The notes below the pieces were generated by a model. The model saw only the letters and a list, made by a program, of their open reading frames with translations. It was not told where the DNA came from and ran no database searches. Below are positions 21,070 through 31,699 of a DNA stretch of 64,000 bases, piece after piece. Positions within the stretch are counted from its first letter, which is position 1, and each line of letters begins with the position of its first letter. Location: positions 84,863,406-84,927,405 of the forward strand of contig OZ023267.1 in assembly GCA_964006375.1 (NCBI GenBank), given 5' to 3'. The stretch is from Tillus elongatus. Lineage: Eukaryota; Arthropoda; Insecta; Coleoptera; Cleridae. A program made the translations under genes and the position numbers.

Positions 21070-21540
21070 TTAAAGAAAATTCACTAAAACAAAGCAATGT
21101 TTAATCAATTTGGACCGGGCAGATTTTCCTGGAAAATTAGCCAAGAAAATCTGCCCATTCCAAAGAGATTAAACATTAATTAGACAGTCCAATTCCCCCG
21201 TTCATACCAATTCTGAGCTGGCTTTTAATTAAAAGTCAGCTCAGAAGTGGCATGGACGTGGGAATCCAACTGTCTAATTAAAACAAAGCAACGTTTAATC
21301 TATTTGGACCGGGCAGATTTTCCTGGAAAATTAGCCAGGAAAATATGCCCTGTCCAAATAGATTAAACATTGCTTTGTTTTACTAGATAATCGGATTCCC
21401 ACGGCCATGCCAGTTCTGAGCTGACTTTTAATTAAAAGGCAGCTCAGAACTGTATGGACGGGGGAATCCGACTGTGTAATTAAAATAAAAGCAATGTTTA
21501 ATCTATTTGGAAGGGGCAGATTTTCCTGGCTAATTTTCCA
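21070..21540. repeat. Palindromic satellite, left block
   Basis: Two kinds of roughly 100-bp palindrome alternate: one centred on CCTGGAAAATTAGCCAGG and bounded by AAGCAATGTTTAATC, the other centred on CTTTTAATTAAAAG and bounded by GGAATCCGACTGTCTAATT. The full period is 206 bases (B-type centres at 21219 and 21425). The segment 21211-21540 is repeated exactly, as far as I can see, at 22531-22860. It is cut at 21541 by an inverted R1 LINE fragment. Confidence 0.85.
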
Positions 21541-22343
21541 GTACAATCACCGCAAAATGATCTGCATACCCTATAACAGCCGTGTTGTTTACGGACTCTA
21601 GACTAAAGATCTTATCGTAATACATGTTCCACAGTGTTGGTCCTAGGACTGACCCCTGACGCACGCCACATGTAGCATGCATCCGATATTTCTGTCCAAT
21701 CAGTATCTGTCTGTTCTCCAGGTAACTGCATACTATTTTTAGCAAATATGGCTCAACTTGCCTCTTTCTTAACACTTCGTATATGTCTCTCCATGGTGCT
21801 GTATTGAATACATTTTTTACGTCCAGTGTTACCAAGTCCAGAAGCCTTTCGCACCGAAATCCCCTCCAATTAATGTCTTCCTCTTATGTTGCCTAACGTC
21901 TCTGTTGAAGAAGGTTAGAAATTTCTGGAAGTCTTCTTCTCCAATTGCAGTTGGTACATAACAGGAGTACAGAACTATGTTGACTCATTTTGTTAAATCT
22001 GTAATGTGATTGGACTCTCTATTAATAGAATTATTTGGTTAAAAAGCAATTTCAAACACTAATTAGCAGATTTGATTGGTAATAATAACCAAAAGAAATG
22101 TATGATGATATCCAGGAGGAATAAGAACGGGACTGTTAAGAAAATCCTAAATCAAGCAAGAAGCCAGCAGTGTGTAGTTTAGTAAAAACGTTTTAAAAGT
22201 TAGAGAAAAGCCAGAACATAAGTAAAAGTTTAATGGAAGCTGTATATTTACCAAGATATAACTGCTGAACTGAGAAAACAGCCAATAGTGGAAAATCCCA
22301 ACAGACACCGCAGTTTGAAATTCAGGTATTTCAACAAATAATA
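21541..22343 (-). mobile_element. R1-clade LINE fragment, inverted left arm
   Basis: This is the reverse complement of 24016-24828. It encodes, on the minus strand, the same endonuclease-to-reverse transcriptase junction: LVTLDVKNVFNTAPWRD, VRQGSVLGPTLW and GYADHFAV. The copy ends inside the reverse transcriptase just after the active-site motif, where the palindromic satellite begins. With the right arm it makes a 3.3-kb inverted repeat centred near 23184. Confidence 0.85.
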
Positions 22344-23428
22344 ACAAAATAACAGCTCAGAACTGGCATGGACGTGAGAATCCGACTATGTAATTACAAC
22401 AAAGCAATGTTTAATCTATTTGGACTGGGCAGATTTTCCTAAAAAATTCGCCAGGAAAATCTGCCCATTCCAAATTGATTAAACATTGGTTTGTTTAAAT
22501 TAGCCAGTCGGATTCTTCAGTCCATACCAGTTCTGAGCTGGCTTTTAATTAAAAGTCAGCTCAGAAGTGGCATGGACGTGGGAATCCAACTGTCTAATTA
22601 AAACAAAGCAACGTTTAATCTATTTGGACCGGGCAGATTTTCCTGGAAAATTAGCCAGGAAAATATGCCCTGTCCAAATAGATTAAACATTGCTTTGTTT
22701 TACTAGATAATCGGATTCCCACGGCCATGCCAGTTCTGAGCTGACTTTTAATTAAAAGGCAGCTCAGAACTGTATGGACGGGGGAATCCGACTGTGTAAT
22801 TAAAATAAAAGCAATGTTTAATCTATTTGGAAGGGGCAGATTTTCCTGGCTAATTTTCCAGGAAGATCTGCCCCTTACAAATAGATTAAAGATTGCTTTG
22901 TTTTAATTAGGTAGTCGGATTCCAACGCCCATGCCAGTTTTGAAGTGACTTTTAATTAAAAGCCAGGTCCGAACTGGCATGGACGGGGAAATCCCACTGT
23001 CTAATTAAAACAAAACAATGTTTAATCTATTTGGAATGGGCAGATTTTCCTGGCTAATTTTCTAGGAAAGTCTGCCCGGTCCAAATAGAATAAACATTGC
23101 TTTGTTTTAAGTAGATAGTCGGATTCCTACGTACATGCCAGTTCTAGGCTGACTTTTAAATAAAAGCCAGGTCAAAACTGGAAAATTAGCCAGGATAATC
23201 TGTGCATTCCTAATTGATTGAACATTGCTTTGTTTTAATTAGCCAGTCGGCTTCCCCGGTCCATACCAGTTCTGAGCTGGCTTTAAATTAAAAGTCAGCA
23301 CAGAACTGGCATGAACGTGGGAATGCGACTATCTAATTCAAATAAAGCAATGTTTAATCTGTTTGGACCGGCAGATTTTCGTGCTGACTTATTAATTAAT
23401 TAAAAGCCAGCTCAGAACTGGTATGGAC

Positions 23429-23461
<33 letters not shown>

Positions 23462-24015
23462 ATGTTTAATCTACTTGGAATGGGCAGATTTTCTTGGCAT
23501 TTTTTTCCTGGAAAATTAGCCAGGAAAATCTGCCATAGATTAAACATTAATTTGTCTAATTATTGTGTAATCTATTTGGAGTGTCAGATTTTCCTGGCCA
23601 ATTTTCCAGGAAAAAATGCCAAGAAAATCTGCCCATTCCAAATAGATTAAACATTGCTTTGTTTTAATTAGACATTCGGGTTCTCCGTCCATACCAGTTC
23701 TGTATGGCTTGTAATTAAAAGTCAGGATGAAAATCTGCCGGTCCAAATAGATTAAACATTGCTTTGTTTTAATTAGATAGTCGGATTCCCACATCCATGC
23801 CAGTTCTGAGCTGACTTAATTAAAAACTAGCTCAGAACTGGTATGGACTGAAGAATCCGACTGGCTAATTTAAACAAACCAATGTTTAATCAATTTGGAA
23901 TGGGCAGATTTTCCTGGCGAATTTTTTTAGGAAAATCTGCCCAGTCCAAATAGATTAAACATTGCTTTGTTGTAATTACATAGTCGGATTCTCACGTCCA
24001 TGCCAGTTCTGAGCT
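22344..24015. repeat. Palindromic satellite, central block
   Basis: The two alternating palindrome types continue here for about eight periods. B-type centres lie near 22539, 22745, 22943, 23153, 23282, 23390, 23705 and 23812; the first spacings are near 206 and later ones are shortened by internal deletions. The whole block can fold on itself at many scales. No coding function is visible. Confidence 0.85.
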
Positions 24016-25150
24016 GTTATTTTGTTATTATTTGTTGAAATACCTGAATTTCAAACTGCGGTGTCTGTTGGGATTTTCCACTATTGGCTGTTTTCTCAGT
24101 TCAGCAGTTATATCTTGGTAAATATACAGCTTCCATTAAACTTTTACTTATGTTCTGGCTTTTCTCTAACTTTTAAAACGTTTTTACTAAACTACACACT
24201 GCTGGCTTCTTGCTTGATTTAGGATTTTCTTAACAGTCCCGTTCTTATTCCTCCTGGATACCATCATACATCTTTTGGTTATTATTACCAATCAAATCTG
24301 CTAATTAGTGTTTGAAATTGCTTTTTAACCAAATAATTCTATTAATAGAGAGTCCAATCACATTACAGATTTAACAAAATGAGTCAACATAGTTCTGTAC
24401 TCCTGTTATGTACCAACTGCAATTGGAGAAGAAGACTTCCAGAAATTTCTAACCTTCTTCAACAGAGACGTTAGGCAACATAAGAGGAAGACATTAATTG
24501 GAGGGGATTTCGGTGCGAAAGGCTTCTGGACTTGGTAACACTGGACGTAAAAAATGTATTCAATACAGCACCATGGAGAGACATATACGAAGTGTTAAGA
24601 AAGAGGCAAGTTGAGCCATATTTGCTGAAAATAGTATGCAGTTACCTGGAGAACAGACAGATACTGATTGGACAGAAATATCGGATGCATGCTACATGTG
24701 GCGTGCGTCAGGGGTCAGTCCTAGGACCAACACTGTGGAACATGTATTACGATAAGATCTTTAGTCTAGAGTCCGTAAACAACACGGCTGTTATAGGGTA
24801 TGCAGATCATTTTGCGGTGATTGTAAGCGGAGGAAATAAGGGTGACTTAGAAAATAATACCAACTGGTCAGTGGCAAGGGTGGAAAACTGGATGGCAAAT
24901 AGTGGACTACAACTTGAGCCTCACAAAACTGTAAGTATAGTGCTAGTAGGACGAAGAACACTGAGAACAGTATCCGTCAAGTTTGGGTATGCAGAAATTT
25001 GTGGCCTTATCTCTTTATGGGGTCCAGTAACGTTAACATAGGGCGGATACTGGATCCAAAAGTGACAAGAAAAAAAAACGAGCGTGAAGTCTACGGTCCG
25101 TTACCTCTAATAGACGCTCAGTTCTCACGGCTAGATGCTTGAGATTATCG
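24016..25150 (+). pseudogene. R1-clade LINE fragment, right arm (endonuclease-RT junction)
   Basis: The plus strand first reads the end of an endonuclease (KFLTFFNRDVRQHKRKTLIG, then GGDFGAK). An internal deletion near 24525 joins this to the reverse transcriptase: LVTLDVKNVFNTAPWRD, IGQKYRMHATCGVRQGS, LGPTLWNMYYDK, GYADHFAV and a thumb segment, to a stop at 25041. The clade is inferred from the LGPTLWN-type context. The active site reads YADH where YADD is expected. After the stop, about 110 bases match the 3' region of the family (see 56300-56380, 58760-58890, 60880-60960). Another copy lies at 60820-61320 (-). Confidence 0.8.
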
Positions 25151-26239
25151 TTGTGGTATAAAGGGGGAGATGAGGATTGAACTCGAGGATTGAGAGGGTG
25201 ATAAAATAAGTGATATATTTATCTTGACTGCAATGTATGCGAGAACAGGAATGTTTTTGATAAACAGACTGTATATATTACATGAATAACTTGGTGAACC
25301 ATAACCTTCATGTACTATATGTAGTTCATATGCAATTGGCTAATGTAAACCTGGGAAATTGCGTAGTTTAGACAGGAGACGGCTGATTTAAAGAATAATT
25401 TCTATTGTTTAAGGACATATTTAGTGCCATTTTCACCACTACAGAAAGGCGGAGTTCGTTCAGGCCTGTGTAGGCAAAGAAAAGCGCAAGCAGATTAAAT
25501 CTATGTTGTAAAAGAAAAATAAATAGTGGAGTTGTATTCTTTCTTTTAAGTATGCCTACAGCAATTTGAAAAGGTTTAGCATAATTTTAAATGCTACAAA
25601 TTTGTGCAGGTTTGAACCTGTGATGAGCACTAATAAGTACAATTTGGAGAATCCGATTCATCAAATACAGTTTTATACCTGACGATCGTTTTGCTAACAA
25701 AATCAGCTTTACCACTACTGGATAAAAATTAATGTACCATGTTTATTCACACAACGAATTAAAGTTAGGCGTCGGTCATTAAACCAAAAAGTATGTACTA
25801 AGTTTATTCACACAAGCAATTAAAAGTTAGGCTTTGGTCATTGAATAAAAAAGTAATGTGCTCTGTTTTTTTTTTTTCGTACAAGCAAGTGGAACGTAGG
25901 CTTCGCCTCGCTAATAAACTATCGTTGGAGAAAGTTCAATATACTTATTCATGCGAGTGACTAAAAGTTGTGCCCGTGTCGTTTGAAAATAAAATAAATG
26001 AGGATGAAGAGCAATGGGTAATGCTAGAGAAATGTGTAATATTATGGGTAACGTGGCTGTACTAAATCATTTATACAAGTATGTATTATTTTTCAATGGT
26101 AACCCGCCGTGTAGAGAAACTAATATAAATCTAATTATTTTTCACCCCATATTGTTGATGAAAACAAAACTTATTTAATACTAGCCCGCTTTAGGAAAAT
26201 TTTGGTTATGTACATCGTACAATTCTGATGGCGAATTTT

Positions 26240-26725
26240 AATTAAATGTTTCATAATCTACATAATCTATTTCATAATTCACATCGTTTATACTATTATC
26301 AACAAATTCTGTGTTATTTAAATTAGCAGTGTGCCTTTGTGGCTGCTGTGACAGTCTTGAATTAGAGCTGCCTAATTCCATGGGCTCTGGATAGCTTCGG
26401 TTTATGTTTTGATTTGTATGAGGTTCTATGTTTTGATTTAATTGATTAGTTCAGTTGGGTCTTCTGAATTGGTTCGAGAAATTCTGTCTAGGCGTAAATT
26501 GTTGGTTGGAAGTTTTGTATGAAAATTGGTTATTATTATTCTGATGAAACGGTCTGAAATTAGTTTAAAATGGTCTCTGAATTTGGACGTTATAAAAAGA
26601 CGGGTTACTTTGTTTTTGGAAGGATGTTCGGTTTTGTCCTTCTTGTCTATTATTACTAAAATTTTTATTTATCGTTTTATCTGTATAATTAAAGTAAAGT
26701 AAAGTAAAACCAATTCTAGAAAAAT
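26240..26725 (-). pseudogene. Ty3/gypsy gag C-terminal fragment (copy B)
   Basis: This is the counterpart of 1020-1510 with the same residues, including DKTINKNFSNNRQEGQNR, and the same TAAAG-repeat junction to Polinton sequence near 26700. It is also the reverse complement of part of 29060-29590, so gag copies face each other across the Polinton fragments. Confidence 0.6.
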
Positions 26726-26810
26726 AAGCAGGCAGTAAGTCACGTCCTACTTCCATAACTTCAGGTTATGGTATGCTACACATGATGCATAATAAGAATC
26801 GAAAGAGTAT

Positions 26811-26945
26811 GTGCACTGGGATGATATAAACGTGTTGTTTGATAGGCTGCGGCTTTTTGTGGCTTCTCAAGCCGCTGGTAATAACGCAAACAACAACGAA
26901 ATTCAACTGATTATCGAAGAACTGAAGGAAGTAGGTGTTATATAA
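26811..26945 (+). pseudogene. Polinton-associated conserved protein, C-terminal fragment (copy B)
   Basis: The WDD-containing tail is the same as at 1594-1728, ending with a stop at about 26943. It sits about 55 bases before the fibre-like gene, the order seen in every copy that holds both. Confidence 0.55.
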
Positions 26946-26999
26946 ACAGACAGAGTTGCGTGTTTTTAATCACTTTCAACAGGCTCATCGAAAAATTCT

Positions 27000-28150
27000 G
27001 AGGTTCTGCAAATAATTTAAAATATCTAAACAGAATTTTTCAAAGAGAGACATTTCCGAAAACTACAAGTGGCGATTTTTATTCACAAAACCATCAATTG
27101 TGTAACAATGGCGATCCTGTTCAACCTACAGATGCTCTAAACAAAAAATTTGTTGATGAATGGATAGACGACTATCAAAAAAACAAAGATGACTATCAGA
27201 AAACTAAGGATAACTATAAGACGAACAAAGATGCTGTGACACTTCAAATTGCCATACTACTTGATGCTGTACATAAGCCAGAGTTGGAAAAATGAATATG
27301 AATACAGATTTTAAAATATGCTGATTTTAAACATAATGCTTAGAGCTTATTTCCACTTAAAACTAGTGTGGATCAATCATTACTTAGACTTGGAAAGGAC
27401 ATGAAAGAGTTCATACATCAAACAACGTCTACCCTCAGTAATACGTTTGCTACCATGGTTGATACCTGGATATCTAAGCTCCAAAAAGACTATATAAAAC
27501 TGGCAGTTTCAAAACTTGAAGCTGACCTGAAAAATACGTTTGCTACTAAAGATGATTTAAATCAAGCAGTGATCACGATCTATCTTAGGAAGCAGTGACT
27601 GCAGTTTGAGTTATGGTGGATAATCGCATAGTACTAATGGAATTTAGTTGAAGTCAAATAAAATAAGTTGACTGTAGGAATGTCTATCGAATAGTTCAGA
27701 CTTTCGGCAAAAGCTCCCAGCTTCTTAAAGAAAATTGTAAAATAAAGGTCATTTCCGGAAACTGTAATTGGCGATTTTGATGTCCAAACCACAAATTGTG
27801 TAACGTTGGTGATGCTACCAAACCTGCTGATGGTGTGAATAGAAAATTTGTAGATTAGTGAGCAGATAATTATAAGAAGAATAAAGATGATGTAATACAG
27901 AGTCTAATCACCATAACTCTTGAAGCTGTGCATAAAACAGATCTAGCTGCTCTTAAAAGTGAGTTTGAAGACAAATTAAAAAATTTAACTAACGATATAA
28001 TTTCTCAAGTGCTGCATGATATTGATATACCAAAGAATAAAGATCTAAGTAAGATACTGAATCAGCTGGACACAAAATCTCTGCTGTACAAGATAAGTGT
28101 GAATAGAAACTTTACATTCAACACCTTGAAACGTATTTTGGTTGAATAGG
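27000..28150 (+). pseudogene. Polinton fibre-like repeat protein, longest copy
   Basis: The gene has a GDF...LCNNGDP/KKFVDEW domain, a lysine-rich spacer and a coiled coil (27000-27600), then a second unit (27740-27930) with the same GDF, NVGDATKPADGV and RKFVD pattern, then a helical stretch beginning AALKSEFEDKLKNLTNDI and ending near ILNQLDTK. Repeated beta-type motifs separated by coiled coils resemble phage and adenovirus fibres, so a role in virion attachment is plausible but only inferred. Stops and shifts near 27600, 27860 and 28080 break it. It ends where an inverted copy of its own N-terminal region begins (28160). Confidence 0.5.
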
Positions 28151-28159
28151 TTCCCCATT

Positions 28160-28990
28160 GTTACAAAATTGATGGTTTTGTGAAGAAAAATCACCACTTG
28201 TAGTTTTCGGAAATGTCTCTCTTTGAACAATTCTGTTTAGATATTTTAAATTATTTGCAGAACCTCAAAAATTTTCGTTCGGCCTGTTGAAAGTGATTAA
28301 AACCACGCAACTCTGTCTGTTTATATAACACCTACTTCATTCAGTTCTTCGATAATCGGTTGAATTTCGTTGTTGTGTGCGTTATTACCAGCGGTTTGAG
28401 AAACCACTAAAAGCCGCAGCCTATCAAACAATACGTTTATATCATCCCAGTGCACATTCTCTTTTAGTTTATTATTATGCAAATGTGTAGCATATCATAA
28501 CCTGAAGTTATGGAAGTAGGACGTGACTTAGCGCCTGCTTATTTTTCTATAATTGGTTTTACTACTTGTTGATATTTGAGAGAATTGTTTCTTATAATGT
28601 CTTCTTGAGGATCGTTCTCTTTTCTGTGAAGACTAGTAGCTTTCATAATATCTGCATAATGAGGTAAAGCTTGCCAATTTTCCATAGCAGCCGTAACAGG
28701 TTTTCTCAAACATATTAATTCCAACAGATGATTAGTACCAATAGTAATTGGTAGTAACCAACTATAATTTGAAAGCTATGTCCATTTTTATCATCTATGT
28801 TTAATAACAAATTGAATAGGTTTGTGGCCAAGTATCCAAGTGTTGGTGGTTTTATCATAAATAACACTATATGTTGTATCACGTGAATGTTTCTCTGTGA
28901 AATATTTATCAACATAGTATTTAACACAAATAGGATATGAATATAACATTGGTTCGTGAACTGAACAACTTAATACCAACGTTTTTCAGT
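28160..28990 (-). pseudogene. Inverted Polinton accessory gene plus start of fibre-like gene
   Basis: On the minus strand, 28990-28320 holds the conserved accessory protein: CVKYYVDKYFTEKHSRDTTY, YDKTTNTWILGHKPIQF, an ENWQALPHYADIMKATSLH segment and the WDD-type tail. Then 28300-28160 holds the first residues of the fibre-like gene up to its NGDP-type motif. This is the reverse complement of 26700-27130 but keeps about 500 bases (28560-29085) that the opposite arm lost. Both genes are broken by stops. Confidence 0.6.
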
Positions 28991-29006
28991 CAACCGAGTA
29001 TATAAA

Positions 29007-29590
29007 GTGATCAAACCCCATGTGTTAAATCGCCCAGAGAGCATAGAACAAGCATTAAAATTCGTATTTGGGGAAGAAAACTTTAATTATAGAGATAAAA
29101 CGATAAATAAAAATTTTAGTAATAATAGACAAGAAGGACAAAACCGAATATCCAACCAAAAACAAAGGAGCGCGCCTTTTTATAACGTACAATTTCAGAG
29201 ACCATTTTAACCAAATTTCAGACCGTTTCAACAGAATAATAATAACCAATTTAATCATAAAAACTTCCAACACGTACAAAACCAACAATTTACACCTAGA
29301 CAAAATTTCTCGAACCAATTCAGAAGACCCAACTGAAATAATCAATTAAATCAAAACATACGACCTCATACAAATCAATACATAAACCGAAGCGATCCAG
29401 ACCCCATGGAATTAGGCAGCTGTAATTCAAGACTGTCACAGCAGCCACAAAGGCACACAGCTAACCTAATCACAGAGAATTTGTTGATAATAGTATAAAC
29501 GATGTAATTTACAAAATAAATTATGTAGATTATGAAAAATATAATGAAAATTCTCCATCAGAACTGTGCGATGTACACAACCAAAATTTT
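29007..29590 (+). pseudogene. Ty3/gypsy gag fragment
   Basis: The frame opens with RPESIEQALKFVFGEENFNY, a typical end of the insect gypsy Gag capsid region, and goes on to the basic RQEGQNR region, QFRRPN and PMELGSCNSRLSQQPQ. It is longer at its N-terminal side than the copies at 1020 and 26240. Pol remnants follow on the same strand, so this belongs to one deleted provirus at 29007-31165. Stops at 29208 and later show decay. Confidence 0.6.
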
Positions 29591-29599
29591 CCTATAGCG

Positions 29600-30480
29600 G
29601 GCTAGTCTACGGACAATCGATAGTAGATAAGAACCATATAAATTTTCACACAATAGTTTACCTAATAAGGGCAGTGATAGTAGTTGCAATTATAAGGAGA
29701 GAATGAATGACTATAGAAATAATTTAAACTTGAACAATTACGCAAGCGACAGTCGACAAATGCATTCTGTTGACCGAGCTGATGCAGTAAAACCAACGAA
29801 GACAATTCGACAGGACAATGATCGCATTATGAGTTATGTTAATTCTTGGTTTGTCAGTAGTAATAAGATGTCAATTAAACAAAAGCCCACAGAGCAGTTT
29901 AGATTAAGTTCCCACTACAAACGAATATTGTAATGAGGAGACTGATCATATTAGTTTAAATAATATACAGGGTGTTCAAACAAAAAGCAAAAACCAGTTA
30001 AAGTTTATATTAAGTGAATTAAACAGTCGAATAAAACACAAGATAGAGATAAGGAAACAGTAAGGAAACAATATAAGGATGAACCTTTATCCCAGTACGA
30101 TAACACTGGAAAAACTTGGGTAAAGACGGAAAAACATTTAATAAGCAAAACAAAACTAAAGTAGAAAAATTTTATAAACAAAATTTCGCAATAAATAAAC
30201 AGAGTAGTCTGGAAACAAACCCCATAAAAATTAAAAATTCCAATGCAACTAATAATTCTGAAGCAAAAATACCCAATTTTGAAAAAATAAAAACAGCATC
30301 AGAGATTAGAGACCAAATCATATTTTCTCATGAAACTAAAAAGCGACATCGAAATTTAGATGGGACCTATGCAGGGATGAAAGACAAATTCTCTTTTCCA
30401 AAGATGAGAAAGGAAATTAAAGATTATATTACGACTTGTAAATATTGCAACAAAAAGAATACAATATGTTTACATTAAAC
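29600..30480 (+). pseudogene. Ty3/gypsy pol remnant with integrase zinc domain
   Basis: Most of protease, reverse transcriptase and RNase H is missing. The end part (30116-30480) contains IRDQIIFSHETKKRHRN, GTYAGMKDKFSFPKM and YITTCKYCNKKN, the H2C2 zinc-binding domain at the N-terminus of gypsy integrases. The catalytic core does not follow; env sequence begins within 100 bases. Integrase would join retroelement DNA to the chromosome, but this one is only a fragment. The segment at 29700-29935 is an asparagine-rich linker of uncertain identity. Confidence 0.6.
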
Positions 30481-30539
30481 AAATTAAATAAACAATCGAA
30501 TTACATTACCTAAATAAATTAAAAACGCGAAAATCGGAT

Positions 30540-31165
30540 CATCAAACGCTGATGCTGCAATCACTATCAAGATTTAATGATACAGAGAAGAGGATATACC
30601 ACACACTAAGGCAGTTCGAGTCCAAACTGAATCAAGATCTGGAAGCCAACAACATGAACCTTGGTACAAAGCAGTAAATAAGAAAACATTAAAGATTCAC
30701 ATATTGAGTGTTTATCAGATAGCTGATCTATATCTAGATGAACTTACTCATCATCTTAGAAGCTTGCTAAACATACATGTGAACCAAGCCAACATTTACG
30801 ACTTTCTTTCACCGGCACACATTGATCAAGTCATAAACGCAGCAACGAGAAAAGTACATCATCTGGAGATCATTTCATACCCGATACTTCGGTCAGAAAT
30901 TGGTCACAGTGAGAAATATATTCATCTGTACAGCTACTTCACAATGACAGAGGTAAAGCAATTTATGCTAATAAAAGTCACCCCGATTCCGTATAAGGTC
31001 GAAAACGAAACCTATTGGTCTATGGAAGTACCCAAACAAATCCTAGGAGTGGATTATAGCACGCAACGATGATGATAAACTCACAAGCAGCATCCCAATC
31101 TCCAAGAATCTATATGTGTGTTCCCCCAGCTATGGTAAGAAGCATGAAAAGTAACCACAACTGCT
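30540..31165 (+). pseudogene. Errantivirus-type env (baculovirus F-like) middle part
   Basis: The frame has a long helical region (FNDTEKRIYHTLRQFESKLN near the start, then ELTHHLRSLLN) followed by INAATRKVHHLEIISYPIL, FMLIKVTPIPYKVENETYW and ILGVDY. This matches the ectodomain of insect gypsy Env proteins related to baculovirus F fusion proteins. It breaks off at 31165 against a Polinton capsid fragment. Related pieces lie at 53600-54270 (-), 61340-62930 (+) and 63719-64000 (-). The protein would be a membrane glycoprotein of an insect endogenous retrovirus, but this copy is truncated. Confidence 0.6.
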
Positions 31166-31575
31166 ACCAACATACGAAGGCTCAGTGTAATTTACTTGGT
31201 TAAAGTTGAGATTCATACCTTCTGTGGGAATTTGTTTAAAATTTAAGTGAAGTCTTAAATCTTGAATGTATTTTCTAACGTTATTGTATCGATCCGTTTC
31301 AAATCTCACAATACCAAATCTAGGTCGGTCAGTATTTGAGGAAGTCATAATGGACCACAAGCCTTAAGTTGAATTATTAAGATTCGGTAATTCATACATT
31401 TCCCATTTTCTATATAGTATAAGAATCTTTTTATCCATACTAATCGACTTTAATAATGGCTGTTGTATAACATCGTTGGGGTGAATATGTAGTACCATGC
31501 ATTCAATGATAAACATTGAAGCTTTATCTGCATCTGCTGCGGCAACCAAATTGGAACAATTTCTAGTTATCCGTA
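31130..31575 (-). pseudogene. Polinton major capsid protein-like fragment
   Basis: The minus strand encodes LVAAADADK, then HPNDVIQQ, MDKKILILYRKWEMYE, PRFGIVRFETDRYNNVRKYI and LNFNQVNYTEP. These fit the second half of the first jelly roll in Polinton major capsid proteins, where a basic strand is followed by a surface-exposed F-x-T-D-R-Y-type segment. A plus-strand copy is at 60060-60520. The call is supported by the adjacent CAGCTG array and accessory gene fragment. Confidence 0.45.
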
Positions 31576-31645
31576 GTAACGAATTGTTAAAAGCTCTCTT
31601 ATATAGTCTTTGAAAATATTAAATGACTTTACAGTATCAGGAAAG

Positions 31646-31697
31646 ACCGCTGTCTAACAGCTGTCCAACAGCTGCCTAACAGCTGTCGTGTCTAACT
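31646..31697. repeat. Short CAGCTGTC array
   Basis: Four units like AACAGCTGTCC are followed by a fragment of the accessory gene. The E-box core is the same as in the long array at 5685. The flank TATATAAGAGAGCTTTT (minus strand, near 31590-31610) could be a TATA region. Confidence 0.6.
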
Positions 31698-31699
31698 AA

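Larger units (their letters stand above)
25216..27533. repeat. 2.3-kb direct repeat, copy B
   Basis: This matches 1-2316 in the same orientation. Unlike copy A, it continues into the rest of the fibre-like gene after 27533, so copy B probably shows the original arrangement and copy A is the derived or truncated one. The R1 LINE arm lies immediately upstream. Confidence 0.9.

Noticed and set aside
23462..23794. Short frames with FPGKLARKIC- and KTKQCLIYLD-type residues
   Set aside because: They recur in every palindromic unit on both strands and reflect the satellite, not a gene.
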